Source: Anolis sagrei
Taxonomy: Eukaryota > Chordata > Lepidosauria > Squamata > Anolidae
NCBI RefSeq assembly: GCF_037176765.1
Contig: NC_090021.1
Coordinates: 32,604,229-32,668,228, forward strand
Direction of reading: 5' to 3'
Length of the DNA stretch: 64,000 bases
In this document: piece by piece, positions 15,007 to 24,984 of the stretch
Numbering within the stretch: the first letter of the stretch is position 1
Layout: each line of letters begins with the position of its first letter
Position numbers and translations under genes: made by a program
Notes under the pieces: model-generated
The model's input: the letters and a program-made list of their open reading frames with translations, nothing else
Told to the model about the DNA's origin: nothing
The model's database searches: none

Positions 15007-18000
15007 TTCTTCTTTATTTATATCCTGCCACCATCTCCTTGAAGGGACTTGGGGCAGCTTAGAAGGTACTCCAGGGTGCACACATAACATACAACAGGTA
15101 AAAAGGGTAAAAAAATATAAAACAAATAACATAAGATGATAAATATTTCATATTTTAACCATTTTGTAAACCACTCCCAAGAACTTTGGTTATCCTGCGG
15201 TCTACAATAACCATAAGTGAATAAATTAAAATTAAGTGGTCCACTTTCAATTTCCAAGTGGTGTCTGGGGTGGCTGGCAGTAGCTTGGGAATGCATGGAT
15301 TTGCCAAACAATAATCATTTTCAGTTCCTTTAAATTCAGTGGCATTAGTTTACCAAAATTAATTAGCAGACTGCAGCTTTCAGCCCCTCTCCCTTTCCCC
15401 AGTTAGAATAATTAATATCACAAAGGGTGCTTTGCTTCATCATTTATGAATGTTTTTATTTGGGTAAGCTAATTATAGTCGATCAAGTGACAGGGTAGGA
15501 GACAGGGCTTCACTCAGCATTTTCCTTGCCCTCCCTGGAGCTGCATAATTTGTCTGGCTAAGGCTGAATAAGCAACTTGGCATTTGCTGAGGGGGATGCG
15601 CCGGCTTCTTAGTGACAAGCTGTTATTGCTCAAAGCTTTCGTGTCAGGATCTTATGTAAGACTCTTTCAGGGCCAAAATTCACATTACTTTTTAGTTCAT
15701 CCAAACACAAAATATAGGGGCTTGGAAATGTTACTTGTTTGCACAACTCTCAGTATTCCCCCAGCTAATATGACCACAGGTCTTAATTTTTCAAAGACAA
15801 AAGACCCGGTGCCACCATTTTTCATCTGATCTCCCTTATCCAGGTGAATTGTAGGAACTCCCACTACTTTTGATGGCAGAAAGGTGGTTTATGCTGGTGA
15901 AGCCCAGGCTGTGCAGCTCAAATAGATTTGGACCCCAAGAAAGAGGAAACAGGGTGTGTTTAGACTGTAGTTAGTGCAGTTTGACACCACTAACTGTCAT
16001 GGCTCAATATGATGGAATCATGAGACTTGTAGTTTGGTGATGCATTGGCAGAGAAGGCTAAAGATCTTTTAAAACTACCAATCCCATGATTCCACAGCAC
16101 TGCCAAGTTGGCTTTGATGTATGCCAAATCTATGAATGAGAGACCTCTAAGACCAAGTTGTCAACAACCTTATCTAGGTTGCACAGATTCTTCATCAGTT
16201 CTTGTAAATTTTAAGCTGTGGCATCCTTTATTGAATCAAACATTGTGTGATGTGATCTTCCCCTTTTAAAGTTTATTCAGCATTACAGATTGTGAAATGC
16301 TCGAGAGCAGGCTTTTCAGATTTTAGAATATCTGTATTTCATATATGAGTGAATGGGAGTTGGGGGGAAAGGGGGCTAGTCACACAACCAGTGCCTGCTG
16401 AGTGCCTCTTCCAGGACCCCTGATGGAGAAAAGAGAAGAGGGAGAAGGGTGAGGCTTCCACTTCTACAAGGCTACTATAAAAAGCAGCCATCCTAGACAC
16501 TTCTGTGGCCATCAGCACACTTCCCACCCTTTTCGCTAAATAACCAGGAGTTATAGAATCAGAGTGGGAAGAGACCAACTCCTGCTATGCAGCAACACAC
16601 AATAAAAGCACTCTCGACAGAGGGCCACCCAGACTTTGCTTAGACTCTTCAGAGACAGCGACTCCACCAAATGCTGATGCATCATATCCCACTGCTGAAC
16701 AGCTCTCACCACCAGGAGGTTCTTCCTGATGTTTATATAGAATCGTTTTCCCCCTGCAGTTTGACTCCATTTCTCCATGTTATCATCCTCAGAGCGGCAG
16801 AAAAGAATCTTGCCCTCTCCTCAACATGATATCCTTTTAAATATTTAAAATGGCTATCATGTCCCCTCTCAATTTTTTTCCCCTCCAAGCTAAACAAACC
16901 TAGCTTCCTAAGGCTCTCTTAATAGAGCTTGGCCTCCAAATGTTTGATCATTTCCGTCTCCCTTTTCTGGATACATTCTAGCTTGTCAGTAATCCTTCTT
17001 GAATTGTGGTGTCCAGAATTGGACACGTTGTTATTCTTGGTGAGTTCTAACCATAGCAGAATGGAATGGGACTATGGCTTCTCTCGAACTTGAAGCTATA
17101 CTTCCCTCGATCTTGACACTATACTTCAACTGATGCAGCCAAGCATCACATGGCTGTTTTAGCTGCCCCATCACACTGTTGACTCAGTATGTTTGTCCTG
17201 TTTTTCACTGTCATTGGCCATGTGGAAGGCAAATATGGGAACATCTGGGACATCTTTTTAGAGGCACTTTGTGTAAGTGAAGATGTCCCCTTTCTCCCCC
17301 CACCAGCCAGGATTAAGGAAATGCATAGCAGGCACTGAATGTGTGTCTAGCCCCCTTTCCCCAAATGTGGAAGTGGGTGTTTCACAGCAAAAAGTTTCAG
17401 GGTATGGAATATTTCAGATTTCCGGCTAGGGGAGATTCAATTGCCAGTTCCGATCTCATGCTTTGTCCAAAGTACAATAACCTGAGTTGTGGTCAACATC
17501 AGTTGCCTTCGTTAGGTTGTTGTAAAATCAAGGGTTTTCTTTTTTGAACAAGATGCGTGAAGGCAATCAATATGGCAATCAAAGCTTCTTGATACCTGTT
17601 TCTCTACCAACCAGTAGTTGGAAACACTGTGGATGGATTGGTTAGAGGAGTGGTTCTCAACTTGTAGTAAACTGGGTGAGATTTCTGAGAGTTGTAGGCC
17701 AAAACACCTGGAGACCAACAGGTTGGGAACTATTGGATTAGAGGCTCTTGGTTTCAGTACAGTTTTTGTTTGTTTTGGTTTGACCTCATTATTTCATTGT
17801 TATAAAATAAGCAAGCTTCTTTTGTTTTCAATCTGGGGAACTGGAAGTAACAACACCCTGCAGCCACCGCTGCTTGAAAATGTCACCAACAAAATCGATT
17901 ATCTTCACATTTGATACTAGGTGAACTTTTGAAAATGTGAGCTTTGTGAATGTGAGAACAACATGGATTTCAGTCTAGATTAGAAAATGTAAAATGAATG

Positions 18001-20390
18001 GAAGAAACAGTAAACAGTGACTTTATAGTATTAATGAGCAAGCTGCAATTCTCTGCCTTTTGAGTTTTTTTAAATGTTGTACCTCCCAAATAAATGGCCT
18101 GGAGGAAAAAGCCACCCTGAAAGTGTGTAGAAACAGTCCTCAGGTTTTGAACAAGATAGATACTTTAGCTTTGTTTGTGAGTAAATCGGAATCTGTACAT
18201 TTTTTTACCTGTAGCTCCAGCCATACACACAAACATTGGAATAATAATAATAATAGTAATAATAATAATAATATAATAATAATATATTTTATTTATATTC
18301 TCCTCTATCTCCCCAAGGGGACTCAGAGCAGATTACACAACACATGTACTGCAAACATTCAATGCCATTATCCCGACTGAATTGCTAGCATGTTCTTATG
18401 GGCGCCTTTTATTACCTCCCAGCTAAAAGTGATACCTATTTATCTACCCACATTGCTGTTTTCAATCTGCTAGGTGGGCAGAAGCTAGGCTGACCCTCAG
18501 AGCGCATCCCAATCCGGGCCTGAACTGCCAATCTTTTGATCGGCAAGATTTTCTACAGCTGCCGGTTTAACCCACTGTGCCAAAGCCCGGCCCCCACTCT
18601 TCTGAGTGGTAGATTTCCCTCACTTGCTTTTGTCTCACCCTTTTTGTATAACTATGAGTCATTTGTAAGTCAGAAGTTTTTTAAGTTGGAAACTGCCTGT
18701 ACATTATAATAGAGGTCCTTATGAGCTACAAAGGAAGCAAAGCCATTTTATACTAGCAGCTGTGTTGAATTCCAACATTCAATGTGTAACTTTCTACATA
18801 GGAAAAATAAATGATAGCCATACAGATTCTTCCCCACATTAAAAGCATTTAATTTCACCTGAGGAACCCAAATCCCCAGTCTATACTGAGTCATAGAAAA
18901 ATTCTCTGAAATTGATATACCAGTAAACAGTTATTAAAAACAAAATGCCTAATATTTTGAAAAATCTAAAATCACTAAGAACCAAATGGCAGATTTTGCA
19001 AATCAAACATCTCAGCAGTGTTAACTGACAGCAAGAGTAGTTTTGGGGACAGTGCACAGGCATTTTGCCTCCATGCGTGTGATGTGCAGATATGCTGTTT
19101 TTTGCTCAAATATACCATAGAGACATTCATACTCCTCAATATCATTTCTGTTTAACTTTCATGGCTTCCTCCTGTGGTTTGCCGTTTAGAGCTTCCTCCT
19201 CATCCTACAAAGAGAGTATAGGGTCATTAAGTTGGCCAAAGTACACTACTAAAGGAAAAAGCATATGGGACAAAAGCAGAGAACGTAATGCCTGAGGGAT
19301 AAATATGGCTCTCAACCAAATTCCATGCAGCTCTAATATCATATGACCCATAGAGATGCAGCATATAGAAGAGTGCTAGCAAAAGTTAAATCATCTGTGG
19401 AGACTCAAATGTAATTCTCACCTGTTTGTGTAAGGAGTCAAAATGGCATGATCCTAATAAGAATCTTACTTTTCTTTCAACCAGGCTAGAGGAATGGAAA
19501 GATATTCTTGAAAATACCAATTTCCCATTGGCTTTCTTAGCTGCTGCATCACACTGTTGGCTTATGTTCGACTTGTGGTCTATTGAGACTCCAATATCAT
19601 GTTCTGTTGTTGAGCCAGGTGTCACTCATCTTGTATCTGTTCATTTCATTATTCTGCCTAAGTGTAATGGACAATATTTCTCCTTGTTGAAATTCACTGT
19701 GTTAGTTTTGGCCCAGCTCTCTATTCTCTTAAGGCAGTTCTAAATTCTGATGCTGTCTTCTGGAGTATTCGCTATCCCTCCTAATTAGGTGTCATTTGCA
19801 AACTTGATAACCATGTCCTTTAAACCTTCAGGAGGGATGTTGCTTGGTGAGACATATAGTCTCTTTTTTGGACTTGATGTTGTCGTACCTTCAACTTCTT
19901 ATGACTTATAGTGGCCTCACAGTGAAGATTTGTTCAGAGAGGCTGACCATAGCCTTGCACTTAGACCAAGAGCATGGACTTGCTGAAGGCCACCTGGGAG
20001 GTTTCCATGGCTGCTCATGGATTGGAAACCTAGTCTTTCAGATTCCTGGTCAAACACTCAAATTGCGTCCTATTGGAGAGGCTGGACTTACAATATGAAA
20101 TTAAAACAGAATACGATCTCCCTTCAGATACACATTACTCCATTTACTTATCTCATCCAGGGTTTTATCAATTTTATCCTGTGCATTTGGCCCACCCACT
20201 GTGTTTTGATTCCTCTCCCAATTTTATTTTGCGTTTGTTTATTGTATATTTTGTTATTGTTTGCATTTTACTTTGGTGTTATTATTTATTGTTGTATTTT
20301 ACTTTGCTGTATTGTAATTCTTGGGCTTGGCCTCAAGTTAGCCACCCTGAGTCCCTTTGGGGAGATGGTGGCAGGGTATAAATAAAGTTG

Positions 20391-20429
<39 letters not shown>

Positions 20430-20908
20430 TGAAACACAACAAGATGAGTCCACAGCAAACAAGATCATTCTGCTGGCTATTGTATTGGACCACACATCAG
20501 ACACTTCCCAAGTGTCTAGGACTGTGTGATGTATCGGCGAATCATGCGTGCAGATCCCAGTAAGGTGGCATTTTGCAGCTGGCAGATGGTAATTTTGTCA
20601 GCGCCGATTGTATTTAAGTGCAGGCCAAGGTCTTTAGGCACTGTACCCAGTGTGCCGATCACCACTGGGACCACCTTTACTGGCTTGTGCCAGAGTTGTT
20701 GTTGTTGTTGTAATAATTACAATTAGAACAATATTTACTACAGAAGTTGAAAACCATTAAATAAATACCAAATAAATAAATACCAAACAAAGTAACAACT
20801 TCCATTTCCCTCTTTCCTTCTTTCTTTGATTCCAGGCCGGCTGTGCTGGACAAGAAGGGAGGAGACCTCTCGACATTGAATGAAGTTGGCTATCAACTGC
20901 GCATCTGA
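3930..20908 (+). CDS. VASH2: Vasohibin-2, C-terminal part (gene continues upstream of window)
   Basis: Four exons (3930-4004, 7878-8259, 10957-11072, 20836-20908) join in phase with GT-AG borders. They give about 214 residues ending LNEVGYQLRI, matching the C-terminal 60% of vertebrate VASH2 (human protein about 355 aa). Vasohibins with partner SVBP are cytosolic carboxypeptidases that remove the last tyrosine of alpha-tubulin. The catalytic triad known for the family is present: Cys in IKCLEAV (TGC at 3979-3981), the second His of FHHVVLG (7957-7959) and Ser in LGMSRR (8008-8010). The C-terminus is the usual basic, Arg/Ser-rich tail. I see no exon for the N-terminal SVBP-binding region in 1-3929, so it must lie upstream. 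Neighbour ANGEL2 converges on it, as in human. VASH2 is chosen over VASH1 because of the KPASAHSP and LNEVGYQ wording. Identity is from memory of the family, not a search. Confidence 0.95.
4318..4620 (+). mobile_element. CORE-type SINE, split by CR1
   Basis: TACCTTCAAATCACTTATTT, CTTATGGTGACCCCATGAC and later AGGTTCCAAGATCAGACAAG fit a squamate tRNA/CORE SINE. A CR1 tail is inserted in the middle. Confidence 0.6.
4379..4498 (+). mobile_element. CR1 LINE 3' end, inserted in an older SINE
   Basis: Ends GACTGGATGGCCCATGAGG, then TTCCAACTC and the CR1 tail repeat ATTCTATG. It splits a CORE-type SINE (4318-4378 and 4499-4620). Confidence 0.85.
5722..5905. repeat. Palindromic MITE family A (GGGTGCATCTACACAG ends)
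   Basis: Begins AGGGTGCATCTACACAGTAG and contains GATACCACTTTAACTGCCAT, with reversed parts such as GCATTGAGCCATG. The family is imperfectly self-complementary and recurs at 970, 13866, 15955, 47685, 51078 and 58551. The 970 copy covers about 970-1165. Confidence 0.7.
5933..6179. repeat. Long inverted repeat with target duplication
   Basis: Arms of about 100 bp, from CTTGTGGGTTTTTTTGGGC to CATCCTCAGAGGTAGTG and back, are near-perfect reverse complements around a GGCCTCTGAGGTGACC centre. The insertion is flanked by ATATTTCTGAATT on both sides (13 bp). Confidence 0.85.
6890..7510. repeat. Degenerate tandem array, about 125-155 bp period
   Basis: Five related units restart with GTGAACTA(C/T)A or similar near 6893, 7019, 7153, 7292 and 7448; each has CCCCCAAA(C/T)TCC(T/C)CCAGTA and TTCTGTGTGCCAAAT. 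The stretch GTGAACTATAAATCCCAG also occurs reversed in the Helitron at 60.36 kb, so the array may be Helitron interior. Confidence 0.6.
7878..8259 (+). CDS. VASH2: VASH2 core exon (catalytic His and Ser)
   Basis: The 382-bp exon runs from acceptor TTGCCAG to donor AATGAAG|GTATGT. It reads YLTNGQPSVERFPISF to KYARDMRMK with no break and carries the catalytic His and Ser of the peptidase core. It is the longest coding block of the gene in the window. Reading continues past the donor for 13 codons, but that part is intron. Confidence 0.95.
9024..9316. repeat. Inverted-repeat MITE
   Basis: AACACCGTTTTCCACAG at the left pairs with GGAAAATGGTGTT at the right; inside, GGTCATACCTTAGAGCCACA pairs with TGTGGCTCTAAGGTATGACC exactly. 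Related short copies: 11280-11380 and 23500-23640. Confidence 0.8.
9724..10625 (+). mobile_element. Non-LTR LINE fragment (L2/Rex1-type reverse transcriptase)
   Basis: Reads DYSSVFSTVLPHRLV, QRVRLGNHTSSALTLN, TGTPQGYVLSPLLYTLYT, KFADDTTMVGLIS and NKTKILIVDYRMN, with stops and shifts between blocks. It is an old copy ending in an A-rich tail near 10.6 kb. It lies in the VASH2 intron between 8259 and 10957. The clade is from motif wording only. Confidence 0.8.
10957..11072 (+). CDS. VASH2: VASH2 exon, basic C-terminal tail
   Basis: The 116-bp exon lies between acceptor CTCTTGCAG and donor TC|GTAAGT. It encodes ILKPASAHSPVKQRSRGK, then a run of Arg/Ser/Pro and RRACRRDK. It starts in phase 0 and leaves TC, which pairs with G of the last exon to make Ser. 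The tail is basic and probably disordered, as in other vertebrates. Confidence 0.93.
11391..11525. repeat. hAT-like MITE fragment
   Basis: GCACAACTTGTGGCCCTCC at the left and CACCTGGAGCGCTGCAAG at the right, with CCAACTCCCAGAA and TTCTGGGAGTTGAAG inside, make an imperfect palindrome. Confidence 0.6.
11567..11960 (+). mobile_element. Helitron-like element with (GGGA)n interior
   Basis: Starts TCTATATAAATAAAAGTCAA like the Helitrons at 53948 and 60216, holds a purine-rich GGGA run (11775-11820), and ends near GGGTACAGTTGTAAT, similar to the other Helitron ends. The 3' end is diverged. Confidence 0.5.
12005..12165 (-). mobile_element. LINE C-terminal fragment (DHLLQC type)
   Basis: Minus strand reads HLLQCSLTP and TMEDLIIATPEALQVASYW. 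It is the native C-terminus of the family that forms the first part of the chimeric copy at 57131-57925. Confidence 0.6.
12778..13003 (+). mobile_element. ACA-like tRNA SINE
   Basis: Head GGGAGCCCCCGGTGGCA, body CTCACACCAGAAGCGACTT and end GTCACTCCTGACATTAAAAA. Same family, reversed, at 27015 and 36013. Confidence 0.8.
13866..14105. repeat. Palindromic MITE family A
   Basis: GAGTGCATTTGCACTGTAGA at the left; GGTGCAAATGCGCCCTTA at the right; GGAATCCTGGGAGTTGTAGC inside. Confidence 0.65.
14205..14770 (+). mobile_element. L2-type LINE 3' end with (GTAA)n tail
   Basis: Codes ERAFSVVVPQLWDSLPRDIR and a following TFRKK, the C-terminus of L2-type ORF2, then the tail TGTAAGCCACCTTGAGTTGC and a (GTAA)n run at about 14725-14765. 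Confidence 0.82.
14785..14880. repeat. Short MITE, family C-like
   Basis: CTGCATTATATGGGTCTACA and CATAATGCAGGTTCAGACTG are partly inverted. Confidence 0.45.
15003..15180 (-). mobile_element. Reversed L2-type tail with (ATC)n
   Basis: (ATC)n at 14970-15006 then TTTATATCCTGCCACCATC and GGGACTTGGGGCAGC. Confidence 0.7.
15955..16105. repeat. Palindromic MITE family A, partial
   Basis: GTGCAGTTTGACACCACTAA and CAATCCCATGATTCCACAGC flank the centre. Confidence 0.6.
16550..17180 (-). mobile_element. CR1 LINE 3' part
   Basis: Reverse complement begins with the CR1 tail (TATAGAATCAGAGTGGGAAG) and continues into the CR1 3' region with words such as CCAGAATTGGACAC. In the last VASH2 intron. Confidence 0.8.
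17646..17740. repeat. hAT MITE (CAGTGGTTCTCAAC type)
   Basis: Ends GAGTGGTTCTCAACTTG and CAGGTTGGGAACTATTG, flanked by GGTTAGAG and GATTAGAG, an 8-bp duplication with one mismatch. Confidence 0.7.
18240..18600 (-). mobile_element. Composite tRNA SINE, reverse orientation, with (AAT)n start
   Basis: An AAT microsatellite leads into the tail (TATCTCCCCAAGGGGACTC), then body and tRNA-like head ending GTTTAACCCACTGTGCC. Confidence 0.75.
19480..19840 (-). mobile_element. CR1 LINE internal fragment
   Basis: Contains CATCACACTGTTGGCTTATG and GTTAGTTTTGGCCCAGC, the reverse complement of CR1 sequence further from the tail than the 16.5 kb copy. The two may be parts of one old insertion. Confidence 0.7.
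19868..20062 (+). mobile_element. CORE-type SINE, old
   Basis: CTTATGACTTATAGTGGCCT and CTGAAGGCCACCTGGGAGG are recognisable words; the rest is diverged. Confidence 0.5.
20150..20437 (+). mobile_element. L2-type tail with (ATT)n
   Basis: GCCACCCTGAGTCCCTTTGG and GGCAGGGTATAAATAAAG lead into (ATT)n at 20387-20430. Confidence 0.75.
20437..20710 (-). mobile_element. LINE C-terminal fragment (VVPVVIGTLG type)
   Basis: Minus strand reads KVVPVVIGTLGTVPKDLG and KITICQLQNATLLGSARMI, a known C-terminal signature of some non-LTR elements. A second copy is at 40435-40680. It lies just before the last VASH2 exon. Confidence 0.65.
20836..20908 (+). CDS. VASH2: VASH2 last coding exon with stop
   Basis: Acceptor TTTGATTCCAG at 20825-20835 is followed by (S)PAVLDKKGGDLSTLNEV, then GYQLRI and TGA at 20906-20908. 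The final LNEVGYQ(I/L)RI is the hallmark C-terminus of VASH2. The preceding intron is about 9.8 kb and is filled with transposon copies. Confidence 0.94.
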
Positions 20909-21570
20909 CCAGGCTAGAGACGGAATACATTGGCTTCCGGGGTGCTCTTTGCTGCACTTTACCCTGTGATCTGTGGACATTGAGGGAGGGGGAAAGGGGC
21001 TGCCAGTATTTATTATGAATGTGAGAGTTTTACTCGAGATTTCACCTAGAACTTAGGAGAAGTGACAGTGGTGATATTTTTATTTTTTACTTTTCGAGTC
21101 ATGAAATGGAATCAAGGAAAAAAGGACATTAAAAAAAAGAAATGATAATGCTAACGATAACGGTGTTAATCCTCCATCCTGCTTAAGAGGGGGAGGTGAT
21201 GTGTGTGGCTTGGCTTTTTAAAATTTGGATTGTTTTGGTAGTGGCTACTTTGCATTGGTTTGGAGCATTGTGTGACGTCTTCTGTAGGATTTAGGAGTGG
21301 CAATGATGAAAGTATATTCCTCTGTGGGGTTTCTTTTTCTTTCAAGTGCTGGGGGCAAATTCAAGAAAGGAATCGTCTTCTGAGAACTTGCTTTCTACAG
21401 CCTCCACTGAAAATAAGGACAAACTGGAGTCACAACAATGGACCTCGGTGGAGATTCCGGAAACCTTTCCCAAGCTCTAACTCGGTGTAAGGGAAGTTGC
21501 TGAAAGACTGTGTTTTGAATCCAGCATTGAAATGTGACATTCAGCAATAAAAACGTGGTCCAGAAGTTAC
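20909..21570 (+). other. VASH2: VASH2 3' UTR with poly(A) signal
   Basis: Unique sequence follows the stop. The first canonical AATAAA in sense orientation is at 21546-21551, giving a 3' UTR of about 660 nt. Later AATAAA matches (for example near 25.83 kb) could serve longer forms. The end point is inferred. Confidence 0.55.
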
Positions 21571-21884
21571 ACTAGTGGGCTTCCCCCTTCAAAATATCAA
21601 TATTACCTCAGAAACCTTTACAATAGATATGCAAAACTGACAGTGTTTTAATTTTGTAATGGGTTTGTATTGTGTTCCCAGCTTCTCCAGTAGCAGAGCA
21701 TTTACTGCACCCTTCCCAGTTCTACTCCATTCTGCCTTATTCCCTATTTCTGCTCATCTGTGACAAAGGACTAAAATGGTCATGATATACAAGTGTCCTC
21801 TTCAAAGCACTGAAGTCTTACATTACGTTAGGGATAGAGAAAACTTAATGATCTGCCAAGGAAAAAAAACCCGACCAATACAGC

Positions 21885-22165
21885 TTGGGCATCCCTTATC
21901 CGGAGTTCTGATATCCAAAATATTCCAAAATCGTCCATATAGGTGGCTGAGATAGTGACACCTTTGCTTTCTGGTGGTTCAATGTACACAAACTTTGTTT
22001 CATGCACAAAATTATTTAGAATGTAGTGTATATGAAACATTAACAATGTTGTGGTTAGAATTGGGTCTCGTCTCCAAGATGCATGTATCAGCAAAGGTTT
22101 GAAAAATAATCCAAACCCCGAACATTTCTGGTTCCAAGAATTTTGGATAAGGGATACTTGGCCTG
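21885..22165. repeat. Tigger-like (TcMar) non-autonomous transposon
   Basis: GGGCATCCCTTATCCGGAG at the left and GGATAAGGGATACTTGGCC at the right are inverted; the interior holds GTTTCATGCACAAAATTATT, familiar from mammal Tigger-type relics. Lies just past the VASH2 3' end. Confidence 0.65.
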
Positions 22166-23006
22166 TAATAATTAAGTAAATATCAGGTAAATATAGGATT
22201 TCATCACAAGCTTTTATCTTTCATGAACTACAATTTTTACAAGCACAAGTGGAATGATCCAGTGGTTTTGAATCCCTGAGGCTCTCATGTTCATGTGGAG
22301 CGCTGAGCTTACAGTTATAATTCCATTTTCGTCAGCGCACCATAGAGTGCTCTGCACATCCAATGGGAACCCATTATCTTTGGGGAATATTTTTCAAAAC
22401 AAAAATAAAAGTCTAACATGCTCCAGGTCTACACAAAGCCCAGGGAAACTTTGGATCCTTCTAAAGAACTAGCGAGCATTGTTTTTGTATGGATGAACAT
22501 TCTTGTTACAGTCACATTTGTGTGTCAGATATTCTTAAAAACAATAGCAGAATCTATGGGCTTCCCTTAAGAATGTACTTTTTTTTTGTGATACGTATTG
22601 TTGTTATTTGAAATTGTTATCTTCAAATGTATTGAGACCCCAAGTCAATGATGTCTTGACATCTTATATTAAGATCCTCAGACATCCAGGAGTGATGTTG
22701 TGGCCAATGCTTTTGGAGGAAACAACCTTTCTTGTAGACAGCATTCAAATAAAAAGGAATGTACGACTACATCCACAGCCAAGAAAATGTATGCAATGCA
22801 GCAATGACACTGTGTTTTTTTGAATTAGGGAAATGCTGAAAGAAAGAAAAAACAATACAGTGAGCTGCTGTTTGGGATATGGAGAGGGGTGAGTTCCTTA
22901 ATGTTTTTCTGGCCAGATGTAATTATAATACCACTGGTCTCTCAAATATGGTTAAGAGATTGAGGGTGCAATTCTGTGTACCAGGGACTGAAAATAACAA
23001 TATATC

Positions 23007-23070
23007 TTTTTTTCATGTCAGGAGCAACTTAGGAAACTGCAAGTTACTTCTGTTGTGAGAAAATTGGCAT
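23007..23070 (-). mobile_element. ACA-like SINE tail fragment
   Basis: TTTTTTTCATGTCAGGAGCA followed by GTGAGAAAATTGGC, the 3' end of the same SINE in reverse. Confidence 0.6.
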
Positions 23071-23071
23071 A

Positions 23072-23073
<2 letters not shown>

Positions 23074-23113
<40 letters not shown>

Positions 23114-23480
23114 CAACAACAACAACAATACACTTTATTTATATTCCACTTTATTTCCCCAGAGGGTCTCTGAGTGGATTAGAGTACACATATGGGCAGC
23201 ATTCAATGCCTTTTACACACAGACATACAACACAGACAAAGGTAAAGGCCTTCCCCTTTTTCCATTTCTGGCCTCTGGAGGCAATGCTCAACTCTGGCCA
23301 TTGGGAGGTGTTCTTGTTCCATTTTTCCATGCTGAGAAGCCTGTTGTCCATAGACATCTCCTATTGTGTTGCCAGCATGTCTGCATAGGGTTCCCTTTTA
23401 CCTTCCCGCCATGGCAGTACCTATAGATCTACTCATATTGCATACCTTTTTGAAGTGCAAAACACCTAGAGGGCTGAAGT
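23074..23480 (-). mobile_element. (AAT)n/(AAC)n plus composite SINE, reverse orientation
   Basis: Microsatellite at 23074-23128, followed by CACTTTATTTATATTCCAC and TTCCCCAGAGGGTCTCTGAG, the reversed SINE tail; the body is interrupted by diverged sequence. Confidence 0.65.
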
Positions 23481-24881
23481 TTACCCATTCCTGGTCTACA
23501 GGATCCCATTAAAGGAGCTAGATATCCTGGAGAGATGTTCTTTGCAGAAGTGCTTTGTGTCGAAATCGCTAGGTCCTCCAGCATAACTGTAGGAAGTTGG
23601 TTATAGAGTCACACTGGAGGACCAAGAAATTCCTAGAGATAATATTTTTAATAAAGTCTTGAATAATGAAATCTGTAAAAGTCAAAACTGGAAATGTGGA
23701 GGGATGACTGTAACTCCTCAGTAATTGTGCATAGGATTGCTGCCTAATAGCAGGCCATGCTAGAATACATTTCCCTTTGTCTCAGATTGATTTTCCACCA
23801 TAAGAAAAGTTTTCTTATTCCTTATGCACAACTGAGGCTAATAAAAAACATTCTGATTTAGTAGGAATTTGGCATTCTAATTCTCAAAATCACCTCAGAT
23901 TTGCTTCATTATGTACAGCTTTTTCCCCACAACGTGCTTTGATATTTCTGTGTTGCAAGATGTGACCGAATTAAATTAGTATGTGAATTAGTAATGCAAT
24001 ATGGGAAATAACTGTATGTGTGGTGCAACATTTTTATTGCTTTCTGAATTGAACATCCAAAAATATATTAAAAACAGCTACATTGTGTTTTTTAAAAGTT
24101 GGTTTTGTTTCAAGCCTATGTAATTAATGAAAACCAAGTTTCCATAAAACTCAGAGCTTGGAAAAAATACTTCTTTGAAACACAGCTCCCAGAATCTTTC
24201 ATGCTGGATTAAAAATCTTGGCGGTTTTGTCTAAAAATAATTCACTTAACCTCTTTTACAAAACATGGGCTGCTAATTTATTTCAAACTATAATTTTAAT
24301 CTGCCTAACAAGTTAACCATTACTTACCTGACTGCATATTAAGTTTGAAACCAAGGTTAGCAGTCAGAAGATATTAGCAATTGATCTGAAGAAGGGAAAG
24401 ACTATGTGAGCCTGTGGGTTGCTTTCAATCTCTTAACCATATTAAAAACTTTATCGCACAAGGCTGATGGAAGTGCAATTTCAGCAGGATAAAAACACGC
24501 GTTGATGTTGTGTTTTCCTGTAATCACATTGCACTTGAATCATGATTTGACTTATCTCTTTTCATTAGTGGGGAAAACCCATCAATGAATCCAACAGCAC
24601 TGCTGTTCCACCACTCTCTCTTGTGTGATAATGTCCTCTCGCCACAGTCCTGCTATTGCAAAGTGGAGGAAAGACTGTGCAGATGTGACAAAATGGAGGG
24701 TGGGGCGGGGGCGGGGCGAGCAAACAAACAGTATGCATCCCATTGGGAAGGGCAAACACAAGATGTGAAAGTGATTGGTCTAATAAAGTATATTTCCAAT
24801 GTGGTTGTGATTATGCAATAAACTGGTGTGATCAAGTCCTATGATGTGATCAAGTCCTATGAGATTAGTGATGTTATAGCT

Positions 24882-24976
24882 CAGGCATGGGCAAACTTTG
24901 GCCCTCTGGTAGGCTGTTAGGAATTGTGGGAGTTGAAGTCCAAAACACCTGGAGGGCCAAAGTTTGCCCATGCCTG
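24882..24976. repeat. hAT MITE (CAGGCATGGGCAAAC type)
   Basis: Ends CAGGCATGGGCAAACTTTGG and reverse; flanked by TTATAGCT and TTATAGGT (8-bp duplication, one mismatch). Confidence 0.85.
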
Positions 24977-24984
24977 TTATAGGT

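Noticed and set aside
18240-18290. Asn-rich peptides from ATT/AAT runs
   Set aside because: These are microsatellites at SINE and LINE tails, not coding.
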